Assembly (NCBI GenBank): GCA_019828545.1
Contig: JACVRA010000200.1
Span: forward strand, 124,262 to 188,261
Length of the DNA stretch: 64,000 bases
Reading direction: 5' to 3'
DNA from: Paracamarosporium sp. OC-R06-R3
Lineage: Eukaryota; Ascomycota; Dothideomycetes; Pleosporales; Didymosphaeriaceae
Shown piece after piece: positions 1 through 11,481 of this stretch; position 1 is the stretch's first letter, and each line of letters opens with the position of its first letter. The notes under the pieces were generated by a model that was not told where the DNA came from, made no database searches, and saw only the letters and a list, made by a program, of their open reading frames with translations. Position numbers and translations under genes: made by a program.

Positions 1-1151
1 TGGTTGCGCACGGGGCCAGCGATTGCGTGCTGGTTGTTGGCTTTGAAAAGATGTTTCCTGGCAGCTTGCAGACCTTCTTCCAGGATCGCGCGAATCCGAC
101 GGGGCCGACGAATCTGATGATGAAGGAGACGAAGGGCGTGACGAAGGCGCCGGGAGCGGCGCAACTGTTTGGGAATGCTGGAAGAGAGCACATGGAGAAG
201 TATGTCTACCTAACCTCTCATCTCTATCTACCATAACGAATATACTAACGCGTTCGCAAAAGATACGGCTCCACACTCGAGGATTTTGCTGAAATCGGCC
301 GCATCAACCACGCCCACTCCAAAAACAACCCCTACTCGCAATTCCAAGACGAGTACACGCTCGACCAGGTCCTCAAATCCACCATGATCCACGAGCCCCT
401 CACAAAGCTGCAATGCTGCCCTACCTCCGACGGCGCCGCAGCCGCCGTGCTCGTCTCCCAGTCCTTCCTCGACGCCCGCCCGCACCTCAAAGATCAGGCC
501 ATCCTCATCGCAGGCCAGTGCCTATCCACCGACCGCCCGCAGCTCTTCAACCGCAGCGCAATCGAGCTTATCGGCTACGGCATGTCCGAACTCGCGGCCA
601 AAACCGCCCTCGCCGAAGCAAAGGTAGATCCAAAAGACGTCCGCGTCTGCGAACTCCACGACTGCTTCTCTGCAAACGAAATGGTCACTATCGAAGCGCT
701 TGGTCTCGCGCCGAAAGGCCACGCCCACGAACTTATCCGCAAAGGCGGCATCACCTACGGCCCAAACACACAGGTCGTGATCAATCCGTCCGGCGGGCTC
801 ATCTCAAAAGGCCACCCCCTCGGTGCAACCGGCCTCGCGCAGTGCGCAGAGCTCGTCTGGCACATGCGCGGGTGGGCTAACAACCGGTCTGTGTCTGACA
901 CCCGTGTCGCGCTGCAGCATAATCTCGGGCTTGGAGGTGCTGTTGTTGTTACGGTGTACAAGCGCGGGGATGGGAAGGCCGCGACTAATGTCAGCAATGA
1001 GGAGGTTGGGAAGAGGAATGGGCTGGGGTATAATCCTGCGGTAAAGGCGAGGGGGTTCACGAGGGAGGAGGTGGATAGGGTGCGGAGTAGGAAGGCGAGG
1101 AGTGAGTGGGCGTTGCAGGATACGGTTGAGAAGATTGAAGCGAGGTTTTGA
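1..1151 (+). CDS. SCP2/SCPx-type thiolase (3-ketoacyl-CoA thiolase family), 5' truncated by the window edge
   Basis: The reading frame enters from the left edge (first full codon at 3) and runs through one intron at 200-262, with a good CTAAC branch point, to the TGA at 1149-1151. About 361 residues are visible. The thiolase C-terminal half is clear: ELHDCFSANEM carries the HDCF active-site motif of SCPx-type thiolases, and NPSGG...GHPLGATG is the glycine-rich substrate/catalytic loop. The N-terminal part, including the first catalytic cysteine, lies outside the window. Family members cleave 3-ketoacyl-CoA in peroxisomal or mitochondrial beta-oxidation or sterol side-chain metabolism. The C-terminus EARF is not a canonical PTS1, so the location is open. 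The codons are GC-rich and the gene looks intact. Confidence 0.9.
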
Positions 1152-3940
1152 TTTGTTTGATGCGCGTATGGTGGAAGGGATGGGGATGAGGATGAGGGGA
1201 ATAGGCGTGGAATGGGCGTTTGTATAGTAAGTACCCCTCGGAATTTTTTGGGATCGAATAAATTGGATGAAAGTTTCTTGTTTGCTTGGTTGGTTGATTG
1301 AGTTCCTCGATCTGTCAGTCCGCAGGGCATATGTTTTTCAGCTGTCTCCAAGGAAAGACTCGCAGCTCCGCTGGTACATGGCTGAATAGGCCTGGACATG
1401 TTTTGCCTTATTCAGTCAAGCTTGGCTTTTTTGGCAATATCTTGTCGTGTTCTATCTCCTTTCATTTTATCTCATCTTCCGGTAGCCAGCGGAAAGAAAG
1501 CAAAAGCAGTTAAACGTGCAGCACACATAGGTAGTGTGTTTTGTACGGGTAGTAAGGGCTTTCTTTCATGACCTAATGAAGGTTGTCTTGGTGTTTGTGG
1601 CCGTGAAAGTTGGGATGGTAGCACAGGGTGAGCATGTGCGTCCCTCGCACTCGTATACGGGTATGTATACCTGGTGAGCGACTTTAGGCGTCAAGGGTAA
1701 TCTTGCGAACTGTTGATATGTCAATGAATTTCCTACCGTATTTTCGGCAATCTGGGAACGGTATTAACGGTCGAGGTGCGCTATTATTGGGTGCCTTGTA
1801 CACGAAGAGAATGTGATGCTAGGAAGATAGTGGAAAATGCTGTTCTTTTGTGTATTCGCCACTAGGAGATCCGTTGCTGCCGATTGGACGTGCAACTAGA
1901 CGCTCTATTGAGCTGGAGGGGTCGTTGGTTTGTCATTGGCAGGAAGTCGTGTGGACATTACAGAGGTTTTCCACGTCGGCTCGAAAACCCCCCTCCGCAG
2001 GGTACTATATAACCTCTACCAACGATGCTATCTAATTGGTCCTATAAGCTGAACTTAACGTTTAGACAGAAATTATACGATACCCTACTGCACTGAGCTG
2101 TGCGAGTTGAAACCAAATACCCTGTGAGGCAGATGCAGGGTCTGCAAGTGCTGAACTAAGCCCTGAATGCCTGAGTGTCGGTGAAAATCAGAAGACTATG
2201 CCAAAAGATGTAAACAATCCAGTTTCTCTACAAATTGCACGCCCGTATATCCAACAATGTCCGAATGTCCGAACATATTGATGTGGTTCGCTCCTGACAT
2301 TGCGCGTCCGGAAGAGGCTAGCGTCCGCCAAGCCGTCGCGTGTCGAATTCTTCACGGCCAGCGCTGCACTCTTCTCCTCTTCATACATACATACACGGTC
2401 TTGACTTTCCTTCTGGTCGGTTCTGCATATCCTGAACCCACCTCTTTCCGATGGACCAAGAGTGATGACGGCTGTTCTAATCCTGGGGCTCGCCTTCGCT
2501 GGCTTCTGTGCCGGCCTTGGAGCTCTGGGTTCGCTTTAGGCCTACACGTCCACCAGCAACTTTTGTCTTCGCACTACCTGCCGTTGATGTCATGTCCAAT
2601 GGAAACAGTGGCTGTGCTTGCGGCGCTCTGCTCGTTGCCCTGTTCGAGAGTGGCTGGCGTTTCACAGCCCGGTCGCGCCGACAATATGCTTCGTACTTTA
2701 TTAGGCAGTCCTGCAACGAACGCATGGTGCCTGAGGCTGTGCGCATCCATAGCGCATATTGGCTCTGCGATCAGCGACCGTAATTCTCGTCAGCCGCCAA
2801 GAGGGACTTGACAAAAGCAAATGACTCGTTGATGATACGATGCTGGCGGGCAGCCACTCCGAGATAACTGCGCTGGTCGAAGGGAACGTGAAAGCAGCTT
2901 TCCCCAGCAAATGAGCGGGATCTAGCGTAGCTTGTCTGGCCGGTCTAGTCGTCTCCAAGCTTATGCTCACCGCCGTGCGCCCTTGTCAATACTCTGAGTG
3001 AGACAACCAAGTTTTGACGTGCGTGGAGAGCGAAGCTTGACTCGGCGTTGGGTGACGCGGTCGAGACATGCAGGATTCACCAGAGGACCACCAACGTGGA
3101 GTCGTCGCACAAAGCAATAAACGGGTCCCTACATCAGACACCTGGATGCGAGCGACGCGGTGTAGCATTGGTCGACCCAGGTCATTGGACAAATGGCTCC
3201 GAAAAGGCACCTTGTCGGTCGAGGCTCCTGCAGGCTCGTCATGGTCCGTTCCGATGATCACACAAGCCTGCAGCTGAGGATTCCCCGCAGCTGTGGTTCC
3301 GAGAGGGGACCTGGCCGGCGGTAGCGCGACTGCACGGAAGACTCATGCTCCACGACTGGACCAACCCGTCGTTGTTGGTGTTGCAGAGGCGTGCGTGAGC
3401 TGCCGAGAGCAGGGCAAGTTGCCCCGTGGTGATGCGGCGCAACTCCGTCCCCCTTGCTGCCCTGGCATGGCTCTGGGACGCAATAAAGCATGCCAGATTG
3501 CTCGCGCTAGGCCTGACGATCCCTATCGTTTCCCGCATGCTCGATCCTGTGAACTGGGATCATGTATCCGCTTGCACAAGACCGGCCGCATGCCTAACCC
3601 AACTTCCGCCGCCTAACCTGCGCTATTGGCGCACCTATCTCGCAACAGCAGCATGGCTGAGGTTTGGCGTACCAAAGGCCGCCAGCGTGTCGCAACGGTC
3701 AGCATCGCTCCGGTCGATCCGCGAATCAATGAGCTGATATAGCACGAGCCAGCTCTTTGCTTGCGCTGCCTTCTCTGATTACCTAGTATAGCTCCCTTCA
3801 GCCCTGCCATAATCCTCCCGCAGCTGCAGATGACTATTCAGTTGGTCTTTGCCTACCCTCAATCGCTGCGCCTGCTCCTCGCTCACACAAGTTCTGCGAC
3901 ATCTCACCACTCCATGTCTGTACGACCCTGGGGGGCATGA
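1152..3940. other. Long intergenic region (2.8 kb), no supported gene
   Basis: No open frame here has family motifs or a convincing exon chain. The longest frame (2257-2811, 184 codons) has no recognisable domain and its composition drifts like non-coding sequence. The stretch from about 2300 to 3900 is more GC-rich than the other gaps. It could hold a long upstream region or leader of the kelch gene at 3941, or decayed sequence. I see no tRNA, terminal repeats or transposase motifs. Confidence 0.5.
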
Positions 3941-6605
3941 ATGCCAGCCATGGCATCTCTACGACTTTCCCTGCTGGCTGCAATTGCATTCGCGTCTCGG
4001 TCACTGCAAGCAAAAGATCCGATCCAGGACTTCTGTCGACGATGGGGTCACCAGACGGCGCAAGTAGACGACAAGCTCTACATTGATGGTGGCCAGGTAG
4101 CATGGAACCCCATCTCTGCCAACCCTCTCAACTACACCAGTATGACACCCCACCCTGCACGCATGAATGGACAGATCTAACGCAGAATGCATAGACACAT
4201 GGCTCCTCTATAGCGACCTCAACTCCTCGACCCAAGGCTTTGGGATGCCCAACCAATATGCGAACCTCACGAAGAACTCGACCGTACCGAGCGTATCAGG
4301 CGGTGTACTGTGGGCGGATAATGTGAACAAATGCTTCTACCAATTTGGCGGGGAATACCAAAGTAATCCGTCCGACTTCAGCTTCTGGACGTACGATACA
4401 AGGTTGAATCAATGGAACGAGACCAGCCCTAAGAGCAACGTTGGATCACTGCAACGCGTGGCATATGGCGCAGGAACGCAAGTTGAGGATTTTGGATATG
4501 GCTATTATTTTGGAGGGTACATGAACAATTTCACGTCTCCAAACTGGAAAGGAGGGCAGATCGCTACCAGCAACCTAATATCCTACGACTTCACCGCAGG
4601 TCAATTGAACAACAATAGTGGGCCTCCTGACAACATCGGGCGCGCTGAGGGACAGCTGGTATACCTTCCTGCATCCGATGGAGGTGTTTTGGTATACTTT
4701 GGAGGTATCGAAGACCCGAATCAAAATGGCAGCTCTCGAGCGGTATGTCTAGCGTGTGCCGGTCTGTTCGATATATGCTAATCATAGAATAGGCTAACAT
4801 GAGCGTAAGAAACGGTTCTCTCGCTGCCCTTTTCGTTCATGCTCACCATCTTTAGACCATCCATATATACGACATTTCTTCAAACAAGTGGTATACCCAG
4901 CGAGCCTCGGGTCAAGTACCAGCTGCGCGACGACAATTTTGTGCAGGCGCTACATGGGCAGATGACCAGTCGTCGTACAACATGTAAGTGGTGTTCCTTG
5001 CCAGTTCTGCTATCAGCCCATCTAATTGTGGAAAGCTACCTGTACGGTGGATATGCTGCCGAGGGTCCTGGTGGGTTCGACGATGCCTATGTCCTTTCAC
5101 TGCCGTCTTTCACGTGGATCAATGTCTTCAACACGGGAAATAGTACGAACACTCAACCTTTCCCGCACGGAGCTTGTTCTGCAAACGTGATCAGCCGAGA
5201 CCAAATGCTCATCATAGGAGGTTGGTTCACAAACTCGTCGTACACAGATTGCGACTCGGCAAATTCCCAAGGGCAACACAACAGTAAGCTAGGCAGTATA
5301 TATCTGTACGATAGGACGTGAGCTGATCTTTACTGCTAGTGAATCTTGGTTACAACGGGGACAGGAACGTTCTTTGGGACAAGTTTGATCCGTCGGCTAC
5401 CAAATACTTTGTGCCTACGCCTGTCATTTCGGTCATCGGGGGAGGGTGAGTGTGATTCTTATCTTCGTTATGCATATTGCGAAGTATTTCTAACGCGTTC
5501 TAGACCTACTGGCGGTGCCACCGTGTCCAAACCCTCTACCTGGGATAACGGCGACCTCGGTACCTATTTTGGTCGCCAGGCAACCTTTTCAGCTCGATCA
5601 GCCACCCGAGTAGTACCCAGCGGAACAGCAAACCCGTCAAGCACTGATACATCAAAGAAGACAAACGTCGGAGCTATTGCAGGTGGCGTTGTGGGAGGAC
5701 TGGCTGGCCTCATCTTGATACTTCTGCTTGTCCTCTATTGCCTCCACCGTCGGAAGAAAGCTCTCAAAAATCGTGGAGAGAAGGGCCAAGGGCCATCACC
5801 ACCTCCTCCTGTGGAGTTAGCGGCAACTTCCCCACCGCACGAGATGGCTCAACCAGGTACGGCAAAGTACATGAGCCTACGACAACAGCCCGACATGGCT
5901 GGGCATCCGGCATATCCCGGCCAAACCTCAATACACTCACGCTCACCAAGTGATGATTACCTGCATCCGAATCCCGTCTCACCGTACCAACCTCAACAGT
6001 ACTCTTCTAACTCTCCCACATCAACAGCAACTCATCCTTCCCCGTATAATACCGAACCTCCTGTTCCAAGTTACGCACAGCAAGATCACTTTGCTGGCTA
6101 CAACCATAATCAACAAACTTACGATACCCAAAATTACGACTCTAATGTTTTTCCACCACCCTCGGGTGCAGCACTACAGCGCGAATATTCTTATCCAACG
6201 CCGACGTCACCCTCGTTTCCTCACGCTTTCGTTCCTGTGAACCAATCTCAGCAGCAACAACAAGTCTACTATCCACCGCCACCAGACCCCACCACTCGCT
6301 CGCGATCGCATCAATCTCACCCATCTCAACATTCATTTTCCGACCGAATGACTAGCGGGGAAGGAACACAGCTCGGTGGAGCTGCAACGAATGCGAGACC
6401 ACCGAGCACGACACAGACACCTGCACAGTTTTACGCCCATCCTGTGCCTGTAAGAGGACCACATCTCATGAGTGGGAGCGGAAGCCTTGCCTCAGGAGGA
6501 TTTGGCGACGAAGTGGGGAGTATAAACGACAGTGTGAGTGTGAGGAGCCTGGATAGCAGGAAGAGGCCGGTTCGGGGAAGATTCGTTGAAGTTGATGACC
6601 TGTGA
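3941..6605 (+). CDS. Kelch-repeat cell-surface protein with one transmembrane segment and a Pro/Gln/Ser-rich tail
   Basis: My model has seven exons: 3941-4139, 4195-4742, 4793-4804, 4856-4983, 5036-5283, 5340-5445 and 5504-6605, giving 780 residues. The exon of 12 nt encodes ANMS and restores the kelch strand that continues TIHIYD. A signal peptide covers about residues 1-24. Residues about 45-413 carry kelch-type blades (YQFGGE, VYFGG, YLYGGY, LIIGGW) with many N-glycosylation sequons. Residues about 469-492 are a hydrophobic segment followed by HRRKK, so the rest is a long cytosolic tail rich in Pro, Gln, Ser and Tyr. The architecture matches fungal kelch proteins of the plasma membrane, whose ligands are unknown. 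All phases close. The start could also be the in-frame Met at 3950. Confidence 0.85.
4793..4804 (+). other. 12-nt microexon of the kelch gene
   Basis: This segment is bounded by CATAGAATAG upstream and GTAAGA downstream, with CATCTTTAG as the next acceptor. Including it keeps phase 0 and inserts four residues (ANMS) just before the kelch strand TIHIYD. Skipping it also keeps the frame, so optional inclusion is possible. Confidence 0.6.
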
Positions 6606-7180
6606 GCGCGGAGTAAACCTGCTCGGATTTTCGTCTTTCATGCACAATCGTTGGGTAGATACTGAGAAGCACTGGCGTTTTTAACTGGATTACGAACGCG
6701 TTCTGGGTGGGGAGGATAATTTGTTTCTGAACGAGCAGGGCGCTCGTATCGTCTGGCGCAGGACACGGCGTTGTGATATAGTGGGCATTGATGGACCTTT
6801 GGGATCGTGCCGGATCTGAGCGTATAGATATCCATCGCTTGTGTGCTATATGTAGCTTCTAGTGTATATTCGGATGCTTAATGAATCATGTACAGTTCAA
6901 GGAGGATTCCGTGTAAATAGACCTTGTGAAATGAGTCTAAACGGTCGCACAACGATCTTCAACATGTTCGACGACCCTGGAAGACATTTCATACTTTATT
7001 CAAAAAAGTATGCGACCGAGATGCGCATCTCTGCAGAGACTCGACGAATCTACGGCTGTCGGGATATCTCGGTTAAAGATACAGCGAGCGGTGCTCCACA
7101 AACTCTCCACTCAACATCACTTTAAAGACACGGCAGGATATGAAGGAAAACAATGTAGACAACCTAAAAACTCCGGCGTA
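6606..7180. other. Intergenic region between kelch and hydrolase genes
   Basis: No supported gene. It holds the kelch 3' flank and the hydrolase promoter. The open frame preceding the hydrolase ATG (from 7010) has no upstream family similarity, so I treat it as leader. Confidence 0.5.
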
Positions 7181-8044
7181 ATGGCGAACCCAGCGACTAT
7201 TTTCAACGCGTCCCAGGCCTTTCCACTCTGGGACGAAAAACCCATTGATAATGCCTTCACACTCTCTACCTCCAACGACTCGATCGATCACGCCGTAGTA
7301 ACCAGCGTAACCCGTCCATGGCTCTTTAGCTTTGCGCCTACAACACCCGCCCCCAATGGCCGCGCAGTGCTCATCCTCGGTGGCGGCGGCTACACGCAAC
7401 TCATGGCCGGCCGCGAAGGCGTCGCCGTAGCAAAATGGCTCACCACCCTCGGCTTCCACGCCTTCGTCCTGATCCACAGATTCCCAAACGCGCAGTCCAG
7501 CCCCCAAGCACCCCTAGACGACACGCGCCTTGCCCTAACCCTCATCCAAGCCAAAGGCTTCGCGACGAAAGGCCTAGGCATATGCGGACTCAGCTCAGGA
7601 GGCCACCTAGCCGCGAGTCTCCTCGCCGCGTACCCTCCCTCCTGGACATCTCCCGCAGCTTCACTCAGCATACCGGCCATCACCTTCGCTATCATTGGGT
7701 ACGCGCCCATCTCCACGAACGCAAAAGGCCGCACTATCGTATCCGACAAAGCGCCGCTGGAGCCCCCAGAGAAACAAGCTTTGTACGACGCCCTGCAGCC
7801 GGATGTCCAGCTCGTAGACCACGCGCCGCCCACATTCATCGTGTATGCGGGGAACGATGAGGTTGTTCCGGTGGTTAATGCGTATAGGCTTGCTGAGGGG
7901 CTAGGGAGGAAGGGGGCGCAAATCGAGCTGCATGTTTTTGCGGATGCGCCGCATGGGTTCGGGCTGGATACTGTGGGGTTGCCGGTTAGTGCGTGGCCGG
8001 GCTTGTGTGAGGCGTGGATGAGGCAGAAGGGGGTTTTGGAATAG
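7181..8044 (+). CDS. Alpha/beta-hydrolase, acetyl/feruloyl-esterase-like (lipase GDXG/BD-FAE type)
   Basis: A single exon encodes 287 residues. The nucleophile elbow GLSSGG (Ser about 138) sits in CGLSSGGHLAASLLA. An oxyanion-type glycine loop LILGGGGY lies near residue 65. The acid is likely in AGNDEVVP and the catalytic His in DAPHGFGL, so a Ser-Asp-His triad is visible in the usual order. There is no signal peptide, so it is predicted cytosolic. Such proteins hydrolyse short acyl esters; the exact substrate cannot be read from sequence. I chose the ATG at 7181 (GTAATGGCG) because the homologous fold begins soon after it; the frame is open further upstream but without conserved content. Confidence 0.85.
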   Translation: MANPATIFNASQAFPLWDEKPIDNAFTLSTSNDSIDHAVVTSVTRPWLFSFAPTTPAPNGRAVLILGGGGYTQLMAGREGVAVAKWLTTLGFHAFVLIHRFPNAQSSPQAPLDDTRLALTLIQAKGFATKGLGICGLSSGGHLAASLLAAYPPSWTSPAASLSIPAITFAIIGYAPISTNAKGRTIVSDKAPLEPPEKQALYDALQPDVQLVDHAPPTFIVYAGNDEVVPVVNAYRLAEGLGRKGAQIELHVFADAPHGFGLDTVGLPVSAWPGLCEAWMRQKGVLE

Positions 8045-9160
8045 GCTATATGTGGAGGGAAATTGTAAGGGTGGTGCAGTGCTGCAGGTTGAGCACACTT
8101 CCTTGGGCGCACTGGGCAACGGAGGAACGATCGTGTTTACAAGGTGTGGGATACGAGCGAGCTGAGTAATTGTAGGCGGTTAGCTGGGTGATATCTACGT
8201 TAGAGACACCAGAGAGGAATCATGCAGGCAGCACGATGGTGCGGAAGGTGAACGAGCAAAGGCGTCGATTCGAGGGGGTTGATGATAGTAGGACATGAAA
8301 GCGAGATGGAGTTTGAATGCGCGGAATAAAAAATGCTTTGTGGTTTCGATGACTGCTAGAGCTTTTGCAGATGGACTCGATGGAGTCTTCCGGTACCCGA
8401 AGGTAAGAGATGGAGCGACTGGCACATACCTGTAGGCAATACTTATTTGACACGGATACTATCTGGATTTAGGCGAAACTCCCAAGGACATTTTATTCGC
8501 GAAAGAGAAATATTCAATACCCACCTATAGGTGGTAATCGTATACAAACGATGCGAGAGCTGTACAACCCATGCACAGTGTCAGTACCTCGTTCGGTTAC
8601 GAGATTAAGCACTCAAACGCATGCACTTGCTTGCATCTATGCGGGATCTCCCTGCATTCCTACAAGAAAGCAGGCACCCTCGTACGAAGTATAGAGCCAC
8701 ATGAACTTGTGACAATGCGCGATGTGTTCGGTGTTCTTGAATCCGGGGAAATTTCACCGTCCTCGCACTTGGCGAACGTCACCACCCGCTACTTTGGGCT
8801 TTGTAACTTCTAAGCCCCTGCAACACCACCAAACACTTAGCAAAGAGAAGATTTTTGGGCAAGTGTGGTAACTTGGCGATCATAGCATCTGCCCTCTGAC
8901 GGGCCATCGTGACAGATACCTTAGGGCCTTCTCGATCCACATGCAGAATGCAATCCTTCAAACTTCCGCAGCAGAAGACAGTTCCAAGTTTTCGCTCTTA
9001 AATAAAAGCGTCTACGGAGTCATTGAAATGCATAGCCTCAATGATACCAACTATAAAATGCATCAAAATTACACAGCGCAAGATTCATCCCAAGCTCGTC
9101 GCAGAAACATCCTCGACTTAACCATACCCTCCGTTCGCAGGTATCTCATACTCGATCAAC
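8045..9160. other. Intergenic region, no supported gene
   Basis: Only short open frames without motifs are present (for example 8571-8813). The last roughly 200 nt before 9161 are the likely promoter and leader of the fasciclin gene. No repeats or RNA genes were recognised. Confidence 0.5.
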
Positions 9161-10490
9161 ATGAAGACCTCACTAGCTTTTGTCGTCTATGTGTCGGCTG
9201 TACTTGCCCAGGCACCCAGTCTTACCGAACTGATCCAGTCCCAATCCGATCTGAGCATCTTAGGCGATGCACTCAATGTCGTGCCTGAACTTGCTCAGGC
9301 TCTCGGTGGCCTGAGCGACATCACTATCCTTGCACCTACCAATACCGCATTTGAGGCACTCCTCGCCCAGAGCGCGAACCAAGAGAGCTTTTCTGTCAGC
9401 CAACGCGATGGACCAGCAGTAGCGGCAATACTTGCGTACCACGCTCTTAACGGAACATACGCATCCTCCGATTTCAGCGAGATCCCTACATACGTCAACA
9501 CACTGTTTACGCCATCATACGGGGGTGTCTTCAGCATAAATGTGACGGACGGGCAGAATGTCGGCCTTGTGCTGAATGGACAGAATGCCACGATTCTGAG
9601 CGGAAAGCTGCAGTCCGCCAATGTAGTTGAAGCTGTGAGTAAACTAAACTCAGTAATTTACCAGCCATTAACTTTCCCAGGATATCCAAGCCGCCAACAA
9701 TGTTACCGTCCACAAAATCGACGAGGTCCTGGTCGTTCCCGAGAAACTGTCCGCGACACTATCCCAACTCCCACAAGTGAGATTGAGTGCAGCGATCGGT
9801 GCTCTCACTGCAACAGAGTTAGTCGAAACTATCGATACCGTCGACGACCTCACTATCTTCGTACCAAACAACGACGCATTCGTAGCCGCAGCCTCTGCCT
9901 TTGCCAACGCCAGCGTCGAAACGCTTACCGACGTATTGACGTACCACGCCGTGACGGGAGCCGTCGTGTTTGCGAGTGACGTTACCAATACCACCGTTGA
10001 CACGGTCAACGGGAATAAGCTTACTTTGAGCGTCGGCACCGATGGGACAGTGTACGTGGACAATGCCAAGGTTATACTGCCAAATATCATTCTTAGCAAC
10101 GGTGTGGCACATATTATCGACACGTAAGTGCTTCTGTGCAGATATCGAACCGTGACGGATGGCTAATAGCATCGAAGTGTGCTCAATCCGGAAGACGAAG
10201 TCGTGAATCCTACCCCTGCGGCCACTCCCACGCCTGCTTTCCCAGATGCATCTGCCGTTGGTACAGACATCCCGTTTGCCTCAGCTGCTGGTGCCGCTGA
10301 GACACACACCGTCAGTATTCCAGCTATCGCGACCACCGCCCAATTTGTTTCGCCTGGGGGTGCCAATAACACCGCTGTTAGCACCCCTGCGGCTACCCCA
10401 ACAGCTTCCGAGTTCCCGGGCGCGGCTGGTAAAGTCAGGGGCGCATTGGGAGGTGCTGCGATTGGCATTGGTATGGCATTGATATTGTAG
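9161..10490 (+). CDS. Secreted two-domain fasciclin (FAS1) protein, probably GPI-anchored
   Basis: Three exons (9161-9634, 9681-10123, 10178-10490) give 409 residues. A signal peptide (MKTSLAFVVYVSAVLA) is followed by FAS1 domain 1 at about residues 20-185, with the H1-like DITILAPTNTAFEAL and an AYHAL strand. FAS1 domain 2 follows at about 190-320, with DLTIFVPNNDAFVAA, YHAVTG and the C-terminal H2-like motif NGVAHIIDTVLNP. The last intron splits that H2 motif, and splicing restores it, which supports the model. A Pro/Ala/Thr-rich stalk then leads to a C-terminal hydrophobic tail (GGAAIGIGMALIL) typical of GPI signals. FAS1 proteins act in cell-surface adhesion. The phases close and the gene looks intact. 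Confidence 0.9.
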
Positions 10491-11481
10491 GATGGGGGGT
10501 TGCTTTCTTGAGTAACGGTGTACAGTGGGTTTCTAGTTTGGTATTTGTCGAAGGTATAGTAATCGCTGACACTTCCAGTGATTATATGATGGCATTTAAT
10601 CCTGTTTTAGAATTTTCTAAAATCGCTATAGCTACTCATCCGAACTGCTAATAAGCTGTGTTATTTTTTTCCGTAACCTCACCAACTGATACTTATTGAA
10701 TTTGTTAAAGGCTAAGATTTTTCGATATCACTGTGTCGTACTCTACCCAGAAACGACGTATTGTCACCCTGAACTTCTTGCTCTAACAAATACAATCGTC
10801 TAGAAAATATTACCTCTGATCATATTCAGTAATCGACTTGACTAGAGGCCGTGGATATGGTGCCAGCGTGAGCTTCCCTTGCCTTGACTTCCTGCACGAG
10901 ATGAGCATATATTGTGTACAACTCTTGACCTTCTCATGGGTACCTTCTACTAGGAGTTTCAGCCATCGTATGCCTTGGAACTTGCGGCTGTCCTTCTGAC
11001 GCGGTGTAAGTATAATTGACAACATTACACCGAGTGTGGTTGGTAGACTGATCTCTGTAGTTTGGGTCGCCACCATCTGCTCCTGTAGGTCTGACGTACT
11101 GACTCTTTGTTACTATCTCAACCTTGGTGGGCGCAAACCATATATATTCCCTTTGTTTGATAAAAAAGAAAATTCAAATAAAAGCATGGCGCTCCCGTCG
11201 TTGAAATCCATACCCACAATTCTCCCGCTTTTGAGTGATGTGTGCCTACGTGTTCCAACAGAGGCGACTCGATGACATTTATTACGCATAATAAAGCTCA
11301 TTGCTGAGTATTAATAATAGTGGCAGCCTGCGCTTTCGACGACCTAAGATTTAGCGAACCGAGTTTGAAAGTGGCGTTAGTCGCTTAGGGATACGTGGCA
11401 GGGGTCTCAACAAAACGTATCACGAACCACACCTGTATACTATCTCACGTTTCTTTTCTACTCTTTTTCCTTTCAGACTAC
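10491..11481. other. Intergenic region, AT-richer, no supported gene
   Basis: Nothing coding could be supported. The segment 10600-10800 is AT-rich. The final pyrimidine-rich stretch (about 11430-11475) probably belongs to the promoter or leader of the gene at 11482. Confidence 0.5.

Noticed and set aside
755..1399. Long minus-strand frame over the thiolase gene
   Set aside because: Antisense shadow of a GC-rich real exon; the thiolase motifs are on the plus strand.
2257..2811. 184-codon open frame in the first large gap
   Set aside because: No motif, and overlapping frames on both strands are similarly open; most likely chance in GC-rich DNA.
7390..8112. 240-codon minus-strand frame over the hydrolase
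   Set aside because: Shadow of the alpha/beta-hydrolase coding strand.
10178..10490. Antisense frame 10163-10468 as a separate gene
   Set aside because: Shadow of the low-complexity Ala/Pro/Thr stalk of the fasciclin protein.
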